Below are positions 6,488 through 13,874 of a stretch of DNA of 18,609 nt, piece by piece (position 1 is the first letter of the stretch; the number at the start of each line of letters is the position of its first letter). The translations under genes and the position numbers were made by a program. The DNA comes from an uncultured Collinsella sp. (GTDB taxonomy: Bacteria > Actinomycetota > Coriobacteriia > Coriobacteriales > Coriobacteriaceae). The stretch is from positions 1-18,609 of the forward strand of contig CABSMV010000023.1 in NCBI GenBank assembly GCA_902478935.1, given 5' to 3'. The notes under the pieces are model-generated. The model was not told where the DNA came from. It ran no database searches and saw only the letters and a program-made list of their open reading frames with translations.

Positions 6488-7201
6488 CTAATAGTTGTAG
6501 GTATATCCGCCGGCATCGCCGCGGGTAAAAGACTTGGCATGCTCGATTGCCTGCCCACTCGAGTCATAGGTCAGGCCTTCCAGCACGAGCGCCAGATCGC
6601 CCGGCTCAAGATTGAGCAAACTCGCATCGCGTGCGCCCAGCGCCTCGATATCGAGTTTCTCTACCGACTGATCTGGCTTGCGTCCCAACATATCGTAGGT
6701 CTCGAACAGGCTGAAGACCGAAATGTCCACGTCTTCGATGCCCGGAAACAGCAGGCACGGAATCAGTGTCATCTCGATCGATACGGGCTCACCATCGATG
6801 CAGTTGAGGCGGCGCACCGAGTAAAGCAGATCGTCCTCGGCGATGCCAAACAAGTCGGCATAATACGGGCCGGCGTAGCGTTTGGAGCGCGCCAGGATGC
6901 GCACCGACGGCGTCGCGCCCGATGCCAAAACCGACTGGCGGAAGCCGCCCTTGCGTTCGTGCTCGTCAAACCACTTGTGTCCCACAAAGGCGCCTTTGCC
7001 CTGCACGCGACGAATCTGGCCACTTTTGACCAGCTCGTCCATGGCGCTTCGGATTGTCAGGCGTGTCGTGCCAAACTCCTCGGCCAGCTCGTTTTCGGAC
7101 GGAATCATCGAGCCCGTCGGGTAGTCGCCGCGCTCGATTCGCTCCGCAATGCAGCGGCGAATTTGTTTGTAAACCGGCAAGTCTTCTACTGCATCAGCCA
7201 T
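6488..7201 (-). CDS. GntR-family regulator, HutC type (237 aa)
   Basis: An N-terminal winged helix-turn-helix (about residues 8-75, with PSENELAEEFGTTRLTIRSAMDELV) is followed by a UTRA-type ligand-binding domain (about 95-235). Regulators of this type bind sugar phosphates or related effectors and control the neighbouring transport genes. The gene overlaps the preceding GntR gene by 16 bp, so the two are coupled. The start ATG at 7201 has AAGGTGG upstream. It lies directly upstream of SIS copy 2 with a terminator between. Its likely targets are the three paired operators in this window. The protein ends in an aromatic tail, GGYTYNY. Confidence 0.88.
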   Translation of the reverse strand: MADAVEDLPVYKQIRRCIAERIERGDYPTGSMIPSENELAEEFGTTRLTIRSAMDELVKSGQIRRVQGKGAFVGHKWFDEHERKGGFRQSVLASGATPSVRILARSKRYAGPYYADLFGIAEDDLLYSVRRLNCIDGEPVSIEMTLIPCLLFPGIEDVDISVFSLFETYDMLGRKPDQSVEKLDIEALGARDASLLNLEPGDLALVLEGLTYDSSGQAIEHAKSFTRGDAGGYTYNY

Positions 7202-7953
7202 TCGACACCCACCTTCGTCGCAACGCCGTCTGCCTCGCCGTTATCGGCAAAACGATACTTGGTCGGCAGAATCGCGGACTTGCAATACTCGACAAAGTCA
7301 TCGTTCTCGTCACGCTCGTGCGAAGCCTTGTAAAACACCGGCGTGCCCTCCTGAGCACCCAGCAACTTGGCCTCGTCGGCGTTCAGACGGCTGATGGAAA
7401 TATGCTCCTTGCCGTGCGCCACATGGACATTCCCCTCTTTGAGCAAAACGTCGTAGAGGCTTTCCTGCTCAAAATCGTGATCGGGAAGCGAGGGGCACAA
7501 AGACAGATTGACGTGAGCCGTCTCAATCGACGCCGGGGAACCATTAACCACGCGCACGCGCCGAATGCAGAAGAGCGGCATGCCCAGGTCGATCTGGGCT
7601 TTTTGGGCCAGATCGATATCGGCGTACACGACCTTGGACCAAACCAGGCGTGCGGTCGACTTTGAGCCAACCCTCTCCACCGCCTGCGTATAGTTCCATG
7701 TTTCCTGAAAGATATTCAGCGGTTTGGGAGGACACACATAGGTGCCCGAACCGCGGCGGCTTTCCAAAGTTCCGCACGAAATAAGACGCGTGATCGCAGC
7801 GCGCAACGCCGTGCGAGACACGCCCAGCTCTTCACAGAACACACGCTCGGCGGGCAGCCGGTCACCACCCTCCAGGTCATAATGTTTGATATACCAAAGA
7901 ATGCCCTCAAAGGCGCGATCTTTGGACGGAATCGCATATGGTTCACTCGACAT
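7186..7953 (-). CDS. GntR-family regulator, HutC type (255 aa)
   Basis: A second winged-helix regulator, not a copy of its neighbour: DNA-binding segment about residues 12-75 (LPAERVFCEELGVSRTALR, then GTLESRRGSGTYV), followed by a UTRA-like effector domain (about 90-245). I choose ATG at 7951-7953, with GAGGAG eight bases upstream; a TTG two codons earlier would sit too close to that site. Its end overlaps the start of the other GntR gene, so both are made from one message and could act together at the two-site operators. It follows the unknown 163-residue gene by 35 bp. Confidence 0.87.
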   Translation of the reverse strand: MSSEPYAIPSKDRAFEGILWYIKHYDLEGGDRLPAERVFCEELGVSRTALRAAITRLISCGTLESRRGSGTYVCPPKPLNIFQETWNYTQAVERVGSKSTARLVWSKVVYADIDLAQKAQIDLGMPLFCIRRVRVVNGSPASIETAHVNLSLCPSLPDHDFEQESLYDVLLKEGNVHVAHGKEHISISRLNADEAKLLGAQEGTPVFYKASHERDENDDFVEYCKSAILPTKYRFADNGEADGVATKVGVEWLMQ

Positions 7954-7988
7954 GGGCAAGGCTCCTCAACCGCTTGATGCTGCGGGCA

Positions 7989-8480
7989 TCATTGCTCCGG
8001 ACGCCCCATGGCGTCGAAGGCTTCTTTGATCTGCTCCGCAACGTTCCGATACGATCGATATAGGCCGGAGTCTCGCTTGACTTCGCCCGCGGTCACCGGA
8101 ATCTCAAGCTTCGAAATCTCATCCTCGCCGGTTTGCACGGCAACGATGACACCCATACCAAGGCACATATTACGCTTGGCAGCGTTGTTTTTGGTAGCCT
8201 GAGCTGGATTAATCAAAATCTGCTGAGCTAGTTCGCGCTTGCTAACCTCCGGCACATCCTCGGGATTTCCGGTCTCGACAATCTCGCACTGCAACACGTC
8301 CGCATAGTCAAAAATCTTAGGCTCTGCACCACGCTGATGCACGGCCCACTTGCGACGCGTGGCATCCTGGTAGATAGCCGGCAAAAATGTAAACCGCGGC
8401 GGGTCCAAAATCGTATCCGTGATGGTAAACACATCGGGATCAAAGGCATCCTGCGGGTTTTTCTTCTTGAACAGCCCCAT
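7989..8480 (-). CDS. Conserved-looking protein of unknown function (163 aa)
   Basis: I do not recognise this protein with confidence. It is soluble, with no signal peptide or membrane segment. Residues 28-70 (PRFTFLPAIYQDATRRKW, then KIFDYADVLQCEIVETG) have the look of a small beta-rich, PH-like domain found at the C-terminus of some short Gram-positive and actinobacterial proteins, and the last 25 residues look helical (SYRNVAEQIKEAFDAM). I choose ATG at 8478-8480, with GGGAGG six bases upstream. It appears to be the first gene of a unit leading into the two GntR genes, which may be chance proximity and not function. Confidence 0.75.
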   Translation of the reverse strand: MGLFKKKNPQDAFDPDVFTITDTILDPPRFTFLPAIYQDATRRKWAVHQRGAEPKIFDYADVLQCEIVETGNPEDVPEVSKRELAQQILINPAQATKNNAAKRNMCLGMGVIVAVQTGEDEISKLEIPVTAGEVKRDSGLYRSYRNVAEQIKEAFDAMGRPEQ

Positions 8481-8602
8481 ATCAGCCTCCCGTACTAGCA
8501 TTAAACAACTCAAGCTGAATATAGCACCAATTTCAAGCCACTGCCTTACCCTATCGGTGCGCGGCGTCTATGGCTCGCCCAGCGGAAGAGTTAACGGACG
8601 AG

Positions 8603-8673
8603 GGCCGGGGTGCCTGCCTTGTTTTGAGAAGTGGGCTCCGCGAACTTCTCAACACAAGGCAGGCACCCCGGCC
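8603..8673. repeat. Long inverted repeat, 30-bp arms, 11-nt loop
   Basis: Left arm 8603-8632 and right arm 8644-8673 are complementary at 29 of 30 positions; the single mismatch is at the TTTT/AACA step. The outer end is GC-rich (GGCCGGGG/CCCCGGCC). There is no T run on either side, so it is not a normal intrinsic terminator. It lies between the end of the LacI gene and the start of the unknown 163-residue gene. Confidence 0.9.
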
Positions 8674-8728
8674 CCGCCGGCAAATAGCGGACACTCCGCA
8701 TGCAATCTATGCAAACAAACAAGTACGC

Positions 8729-9757
8729 TTAGCTACATTCGGTAAGTTCGAGCACGCTGCCCTTAACGATAAGTGCCGGCTCCAGGACGACCTCTTCGGC
8801 ACGCCTACCGCCCCTACCGGCAAGACGCTTGGACATGCAGCCAAAAGCATGCTCCGCAAGGACACCAGGATCCTGCTCAATCGCGGTCAGCGCCGGCTCA
8901 AAGAGAACGTCGGCCGCCGAGTTGTCATAGCTTACGACCGAAATATCGCCCGGGATGCTCTTCCCCATTTCGTGCAGGCGCTTGAGCAGACCGAGGGCAA
9001 TGTTGTCCGAGCTTGCGAACACGGCAGTGGCGTCGGTTGCGAGCACCGCCTCCGAGGCCTCGTAGGCGCTCGGAATGTAGTACTCGCTCTCAAACTCCAG
9101 GCGCGCGTCGATGGGCAGTCCCACCTCGCGCAGTGCGCGCTCATAGCCAGCAAGTCGCTTGCGGCCCGTATTGGAGCGACGCGCGTTAACCAGACAGGCG
9201 ATGCGGCGATGACCCTGCTCAATCAGATACCGCGTGGCCATGTAGCCGCCCATCTCGTGGTCGAACATCACCTTGTCGCACTCGAGCCCCTCAATGGCAC
9301 GGTCGACCATCACGGCAGGGATAGGCAGATGGCTGACCTCTTCGCGCAGGGCACGGTCGTCCGAGAACTCGTCACCCACCACCAGGAAGACACCATCGAC
9401 GCCGCGCGTCACCAGCTGGCGCAGCAGTTCCAAATCGTCATCGGCGCTTCCACCCGAGCTGGTAATAAAGAGTGCATAGCCGTCTTCACGGCAGCGCTTT
9501 TCCAAGCTGCCGGCGAGCGAGGCAAAAAAGCGACTCTCGATATTGGGAACGATCAGGCCTAAGGTGCGCGACTCGCGCATAACCAGGCTACGCGCGATCT
9601 GGTTAGGAACATAGTGGTTGCGCGCCGCAACCTCCTTGATGAGCCTGCGGTTTTCTTCCGAGATGCGACAGGGCCGATTATTGAGAACAAGCGAGACCGA
9701 CGAAGGGGAAAGCCCCACCTCCTGGGCGATCTGCTTGAGGGTGACTTTGTTGGCCAT
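8729..9757 (-). CDS. LacI-family transcription regulator
   Basis: A 342-residue protein with an N-terminal LacI helix-turn-helix (residues 3-50; VTLKQIAQEVGLSPSSVS, then hinge region NQIARSLVMRESRTLGLIVPN) and a periplasmic-binding-protein-like effector domain (about 60-335, with DGVFLVV, VMVDR, ASSDNIALGLL and DISVVSYDNS). It probably senses a sugar, but neither ligand nor target is visible: the neighbours are murB, divergent and unrelated, and the unknown gene downstream. The start ATG at 9755-9757 has GGAAGGAG upstream; the long open frame extending past it runs antisense through murB and is not coding. Length and layout are normal for the family. Confidence 0.92.
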   Translation of the reverse strand: MANKVTLKQIAQEVGLSPSSVSLVLNNRPCRISEENRRLIKEVAARNHYVPNQIARSLVMRESRTLGLIVPNIESRFFASLAGSLEKRCREDGYALFITSSGGSADDDLELLRQLVTRGVDGVFLVVGDEFSDDRALREEVSHLPIPAVMVDRAIEGLECDKVMFDHEMGGYMATRYLIEQGHRRIACLVNARRSNTGRKRLAGYERALREVGLPIDARLEFESEYYIPSAYEASEAVLATDATAVFASSDNIALGLLKRLHEMGKSIPGDISVVSYDNSAADVLFEPALTAIEQDPGVLAEHAFGCMSKRLAGRGGRRAEEVVLEPALIVKGSVLELTECS

Positions 9758-9940
9758 CTCGCTCCTTCCGGGTTTACGCGCAATCTCTTGAAAGTATAGC
9801 GACTGCCCATCTACCTCGGTGATAAACACTTTACCAATCCGGTGGACGGCTGTTTTATCGCCGCCAGCGCACCAAATCCGTCCAGGTGGGGTATATTGCA
9901 ATCGATCGATGACAACAACCACCAAAAGGCGGATATTCGT

Positions 9941-10903
9941 ATGCACGAGAACGACTTTTTTAACGAGGATCTGCTTTGCGCGCTCGCCGGCGTTGCCGGC
10001 GAGGACAACGTACTCATGAGCGAGCCCATGCGCGAGCACACCACGTTTAAGATCGGCGGCCCGGCCGATGTCTTCGTCACGCCCGACACCGAGCAGGGCC
10101 TCGTCGCCACGCTCGATACCTGTTATCGCTGCGATCTGCCACTCACCATCGTGGGCAACGGCTCCGACTTGCTCGTCGGTGACAAGGGCATCCGCGGCGT
10201 CGTCGTAGCGCTGGGCAAGGGCCTCTCCGACATTACGATCGACGGCACGCATGTCACGGCAGCAGCCGGCGCCTTGCTTTCTGACGTCGCCGCGGCGGCA
10301 GCCGAGGCCGGTCTCACCGGTATGGAGCCCATCTCGGGCATCCCCGGATCGGTCGGCGGCGCCTGCTACATGAACGCCGGTGCCTACGGTGCCTGCATGG
10401 CCGATGTGCTGGAGTCCGTGCGCGTCTACAAACCCGCTCGCCAGCTCGACGACGGCACCCGCGGCAGCGGCAATATCATTGAGTTCGATGTCGATGAGCT
10501 CAACCTGGGCTATCGCAAGAGCCGCATTGCCGACGACGGCTTCATCGTGCTTTCGGCCACCTTCAATCTCGCTCCGGGCAACGCCGCGATGATCAAGGCC
10601 GACATGGACGACTACCGCCAGCGCCGCGAGGACAAGCAGCCGCTCGACATGCCGAGTGCCGGCTCCACTTTCAAGCGCCCCGAGGGTTACTTTGCCGGCA
10701 AACTCATCATGGATGCCGGCCTGCGAGGACACGCCGTTGGCGGCGCGCAGGTGAGCGAGAAGCACTGCGGCTTCATCGTCAACGCCGACCACGCCACCGC
10801 CGCCGATGTCGACGAACTCATCCGCCACATCCAGGCAACCGTCAAAGACCAATTCAACGTAGACCTAGAACCCGAAGTCCACCGAGTCGGAGAATTCCTT
10901 TAA
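9941..10903 (+). CDS. murB: UDP-N-acetylenolpyruvoylglucosamine reductase
   Basis: MurB reduces UDP-GlcNAc-enolpyruvate to UDP-MurNAc with NADPH and FAD, the second step of peptidoglycan precursor synthesis in the cytoplasm. This 320-residue protein has the FAD-binding motifs TTFKIGGPADVFV (34-46), GNGSDLLVGDKG (72-83) and SGIPGSVGGACYMNAGAYG (132-150), the proton-donor serine in AGSTFKRP (Ser242) and the C-terminal glutamate in EPEVHRVG (Glu312). Length fits the shorter MurB type. I choose ATG at 9941 with AAGGCGG upstream; an open frame of 33 more codons upstream resembles nothing. It is transcribed away from the LacI gene and followed by a terminator, so it is probably a single-gene unit. 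Confidence 0.95.
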   Translation: MHENDFFNEDLLCALAGVAGEDNVLMSEPMREHTTFKIGGPADVFVTPDTEQGLVATLDTCYRCDLPLTIVGNGSDLLVGDKGIRGVVVALGKGLSDITIDGTHVTAAAGALLSDVAAAAAEAGLTGMEPISGIPGSVGGACYMNAGAYGACMADVLESVRVYKPARQLDDGTRGSGNIIEFDVDELNLGYRKSRIADDGFIVLSATFNLAPGNAAMIKADMDDYRQRREDKQPLDMPSAGSTFKRPEGYFAGKLIMDAGLRGHAVGGAQVSEKHCGFIVNADHATAADVDELIRHIQATVKDQFNVDLEPEVHRVGEFL

Positions 10904-10908
10904 CAAAG

Positions 10909-10928
10909 AAGGCCCCGAAAGGGGCCTT
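10909..10928 (+). terminator. Terminator after murB
   Basis: A perfect 8-bp stem AAGGCCCC/GGGGCCTT with a GAAA tetraloop begins five bases after the murB stop codon. The T-rich tract that follows is poor (CACCATATTTATT). It could also work on the minus strand. Confidence 0.75.
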
Positions 10929-10984
10929 CACCATATTTATTCAGATAACCCAGTCCGGTGTGTCGCGCTCAGGACCCGAGAGGG

Positions 10985-11109
10985 CCGGGACAGTCCGAGA
11001 GGCATAAGGTTGATCGCGAGTTCCGCACGAGCCGGAGAGCACTTAATGTGCTCTCCGTGCGAGCAGGACTGCCCGAGCAGGCAACCTTATGCCTCTCGGA
11101 CTGTCCCGG
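10985..11109. repeat. Long inverted repeat with nested hairpin between convergent genes
   Basis: Arms 10985-11012 and 11082-11109 are perfectly complementary over 28 bp. The 69 bases between contain a second perfect hairpin, CGGAGAGCAC-TTAAT-GTGCTCTCCG (11033-11057). There is no open frame and no T run. It fills most of the gap between murB and the convergent cell-wall hydrolase gene. Confidence 0.93.
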
Positions 11110-11121
11110 ACCAAGCCGCAG

Positions 11122-12327
11122 CTACGACAGCGCAATACCGCCGAGCCAGCCCCAACGCACGCCAGAGCCAGTACCATAAAAGCTAATGAACGAATCGAGC
11201 GACTTAGACGTAATGGCACCCTCGTTGCTCATAACGATGCCGCCGCCAACGTAGATACCCACATGACCGTAGATAAGGCCCGGAGCACCCGTGCCGCTGT
11301 GCGAGGAATCGGCCACGATCATGCCCACCTGCAGCGCCGCGCGGTCGGAGCTATAGCACCAGGCGTTAAACATGTCGCACGCATTGCCTCCAAAGTAGCC
11401 AACGCCGGCGTTACGGAAGACATTGGTGACCCACGCCGCGCACCAGTTCTGACCCGGCGAAGGCGTGGAGTAGCACGCGTTGACGACAGCCTGCTGCTTG
11501 CCCGAGCCGGCATTCTGCTGCGGAGTTCCGGGCGCGTACGATCCACCACCCGAGCTCGAACCACCCGAGTAGGAATTGTTCTTGTTCGCGGCAGCCGCGG
11601 CAGCGGCAGCCTTCCTAGCGGCCTCCTCAGCCTGGGCAGCAGCGAGGATCTCGGAATCGCGCTGAGCCATGAGCTCCTTGACGTCGTCGGAAAGACCGTT
11701 CAGCACGGTCTGGACTTCTTGCTGCTTGGCCTGCATGTCCTGCATCTGGGCAGTCTGCTGGTCCTTGAGCTTCTCTAAGTCGGCCTTCTGCGACTCGAGC
11801 TCGGTCTTTTGCGCATCGAGCTCTTCCTGGATGGTCTGAATGTCCTCGATGGCGTCGCGGTCGCTCTTGTTGATCTTCTCAACGTAATGCGCGTTGGCGA
11901 CGAGTTCCTCAAACGAGCCAGAGGCCAGCAGCAGCGACAGGATGTTCGTGCCGCCGGACTTGTAGCTGGCGGCCACGCGATCGGAAAGGTCGTTGCGCTT
12001 CTTCTTGAGCTCGGCCTTCTTTTCATCGATCTGGGCCTGCGTGTCGTCAATCTTGCCCTGGACATTCTCGATGTCGTTGAGGGTCTGGGCATTCTTGTTG
12101 GCCAGCGCCGCATACTCATTTGCGATGCTGTCGAGCTGGGCCTGAACCTCGTCGAGCTGGGCCTGGGCGGCATTCAGTTTATCGGTGGTTTCTTTGGAAG
12201 CCTCCGCCGCATGGGCGCGAGCGGGCAGGCCAAAAAGAACTGCCGCAGAAGCGGCGCCGAACAGGGCCTTGAGGGCAGTGCGGCGCGAGAGCTCCTGGGA
12301 AAGGATGGAATCGCTGTTTGGTGACAT
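11122..12327 (-). CDS. Secreted coiled-coil peptidoglycan hydrolase, CHAP/NlpC-P60-like
   Basis: A 401-residue exported protein. Residues 14-40 form a signal peptide with twin arginines (SRRTALKALFGAASAAV, cleavage near ARAHA-AE), suggesting Tat export. Residues 45-245 are a long, charged coiled coil like that of PcsB/CwlO proteins, ending in an alanine-rich run. A Gly/Ser linker (252-275) leads to a C-terminal papain-like domain with Cys296 (NWCAAWV) and His355 (YGHVGIYV) as likely catalytic residues. Such proteins cut peptides in the cell wall during division or growth. The start ATG at 12327 has GGAG eight bases upstream. It stands alone, divergent from galE and convergent with murB. CHAP versus NlpC/P60 cannot be settled by eye. 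Confidence 0.88.
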   Translation of the reverse strand: MSPNSDSILSQELSRRTALKALFGAASAAVLFGLPARAHAAEASKETTDKLNAAQAQLDEVQAQLDSIANEYAALANKNAQTLNDIENVQGKIDDTQAQIDEKKAELKKKRNDLSDRVAASYKSGGTNILSLLLASGSFEELVANAHYVEKINKSDRDAIEDIQTIQEELDAQKTELESQKADLEKLKDQQTAQMQDMQAKQQEVQTVLNGLSDDVKELMAQRDSEILAAAQAEEAARKAAAAAAAANKNNSYSGGSSSGGGSYAPGTPQQNAGSGKQQAVVNACYSTPSPGQNWCAAWVTNVFRNAGVGYFGGNACDMFNAWCYSSDRAALQVGMIVADSSHSGTGAPGLIYGHVGIYVGGGIVMSNEGAITSKSLDSFISFYGTGSGVRWGWLGGIALS

Positions 12328-12371
12328 ATGTACTCCGTTACATGCTTATTTATATGTCGCTCAACTCATAC

Positions 12372-12399
12372 ATATTAGCGTACATATGGCGCGTCCCAA
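12372..12399 (-). promoter_or_regulatory. Possible promoter of the cell-wall hydrolase gene
   Basis: On the minus strand TTGGGA (12394-12399) and TAATAT (12372-12377) are separated by 16 bp. Within this spacer GTACATATG (12380-12388, plus strand) mirrors CATATGTAC at 12325-12333, which overlaps the start codon. Confidence 0.35.
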
Positions 12400-12593
12400 C
12401 GATTTCCACGAACGGCAGGAAACTGCAAGGTCAGCGGCTCGTAAGCAAATGCCAAAGATCAGGTTATGCGTACGCAAGCTCTTCTATGAGTACGTTAGCA
12501 CAATCCTCTGCTTTTCCTACAGCGCACGATTTGGGCGTCCCTGCCTGCGCTATACTCCCCTGAAGAAGTGTTCCTGATTCGATAGGAGACTAC

Positions 12594-13655
12594 ATGTCCA
12601 AAGCACTCGACCCCAAAGACACCTGTGTCCTCGTTACCGGTGGCGCCGGCTTTATCGGCTCGCACACCGTCGTTCAGCTGCTCGAGGGTGGCTACCAGGT
12701 CGTCATCGTCGATGATCTCTCCAACTCCAGCGCCGTCGCCGTCGACCGCGTCAAGACCATCGTGGGCGACGAGGCCGCCAAGAACCTCACCTTCTACGAG
12801 GCCAACGTGCTCGACCGCGATGCGATGAACAAGATCTTCGATACCCATCAGATCGACCGCGTCATCCACTTTGCCGGCTTTAAGGCCGTCGGCGAGTCGG
12901 TGAGCAAGCCCGTCGAGTACTACCACAACAACATCGAGAACACCCTGGTGCTCATCGACGTCATGCGCAACCATAGCTGCAAGTCCATCATCTTCTCGAG
13001 CTCCTCGACCGTCTACGGCGACCCGGACAACCCGCCCGTCACCGAGGAGGATCCTAAGAAGCCCGCGACCAACCCCTATGGTTGGACCAAGTGGATGATC
13101 GAGCAGATCCTTATGGACGTCCACACCGCCGACCCCGAGTGGGACGTCGTGCTACTCCGTTATTTCAATCCCATCGGCGCCCATCCGTCGGGCCTGATCG
13201 GCGAGGATCCCAAGGGCATCCCCAACAACCTGGTGCCCTATGTCGCCCAGGTCGCCGTGGGCAAGCTCGAGGCCGTTCAGGTCTTTGGCAACGACTACCC
13301 CACCCCCGACGGCACCGGCGTGCGCGATTACATCCACGTGTGCGATCTGGCATCTGGTCACGTGGCCGCCCTCAACTGGATGAACGGCAAGACCGGCGTC
13401 GAGATCTTTAACTTGGGCACCGGCACCGGCACCTCGGTACTCGAGGTCGTCGCCGCCTTCTCCAAGGCTTGTGGCAAGGAGCTGCCCTACGTGATCCGCG
13501 AGCGCCGCGCCGGCGACATCGCTGCCAACTGGTGCGATGCCTCCAAGGCCGAGCGCATGATGGGCTGGAAGGCCCAGTACGACATCGCGGACATGTGCCG
13601 CGATAGCTGGAACTGGCAGAGCCACAACCCCAACGGCTTCGCCGACGCCGAGTAG
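12594..13655 (+). CDS. galE: UDP-glucose 4-epimerase
   Basis: GalE interconverts UDP-galactose and UDP-glucose with bound NAD, in the Leloir pathway and in supply of galactose for surface polymers. This 353-residue protein is a short-chain dehydrogenase-like enzyme: the NAD motif GGAGFIG is at 16-22, HFAGFKAVGES at 92-102, the serine run with catalytic Ser near 137 in FSSSSTVYGD, and the Tyr162-x-x-x-Lys166 pair in NPYGWTKW. RYFNPIGAHPSG and DYIHVCDLA follow as expected. The start ATG has AGGAG seven bases upstream and a -10-like TATACT at 12551-12556. A strong terminator follows, so it is probably a single-gene unit. A broader UDP-GlcNAc activity is possible but cannot be read here. Confidence 0.96.
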   Translation: MSKALDPKDTCVLVTGGAGFIGSHTVVQLLEGGYQVVIVDDLSNSSAVAVDRVKTIVGDEAAKNLTFYEANVLDRDAMNKIFDTHQIDRVIHFAGFKAVGESVSKPVEYYHNNIENTLVLIDVMRNHSCKSIIFSSSSTVYGDPDNPPVTEEDPKKPATNPYGWTKWMIEQILMDVHTADPEWDVVLLRYFNPIGAHPSGLIGEDPKGIPNNLVPYVAQVAVGKLEAVQVFGNDYPTPDGTGVRDYIHVCDLASGHVAALNWMNGKTGVEIFNLGTGTGTSVLEVVAAFSKACGKELPYVIRERRAGDIAANWCDASKAERMMGWKAQYDIADMCRDSWNWQSHNPNGFADAE

Positions 13656-13676
13656 CAAAACCTACATACCGCTCTT

Positions 13677-13710
13677 GCCCCGATCTCACGTTGTGAGGTC
13701 GGGGCTTTTT
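13677..13710 (+). terminator. Terminator after galE
   Basis: A 13-bp stem GCCCCGATCTCAC/GTGAGGTCGGGGC with one G-U pair and a 3-nt loop is followed by five T residues. Confidence 0.92.
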
Positions 13711-13762
13711 CATGGCATGTAACCATTCGCCGAAAATCGACCAACTTTTTTATCTTGCCTGT

Positions 13763-13789
13763 ACATGTTTAAACAACATGTTTTACAAT
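13763..13789 (+). promoter_or_regulatory. Palindromic operator and -10 region upstream of malQ
   Basis: ACATGTT-TAAAC-AACATGT (13763-13781) is a perfect 7-bp-arm palindrome. It is followed at once by the -10-like TACAAT (13784-13789), so a bound protein would cover the -35 region. A TTGCCT at 13755-13760 is too far (23 bp) for a normal -35 box. The LacI regulator in this window is one candidate binder, but nothing proves this. Confidence 0.4.
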
Positions 13790-13874
13790 AGGCGTATCGA
13801 ATCAGAACATCGGAGGCGGACTGCACACCCATCGGCAGGCCGACCCCACAACAAGAAGGTTGGTGAGCGCATTC

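Noticed and set aside
8603..8673. Ordinary intrinsic terminator of the LacI gene
   Set aside because: The stem is 30 bp long and no T run follows it on either strand.
9758..10852. N-terminal extension of the LacI gene to 707 residues
   Set aside because: The extra part runs antisense through murB. A normal LacI start with a good ribosome site is at 9757.
12410..12577. Small plus-strand open frames upstream of galE
   Set aside because: They lack ribosome sites and overlap each other in different frames; the region looks like promoter DNA.
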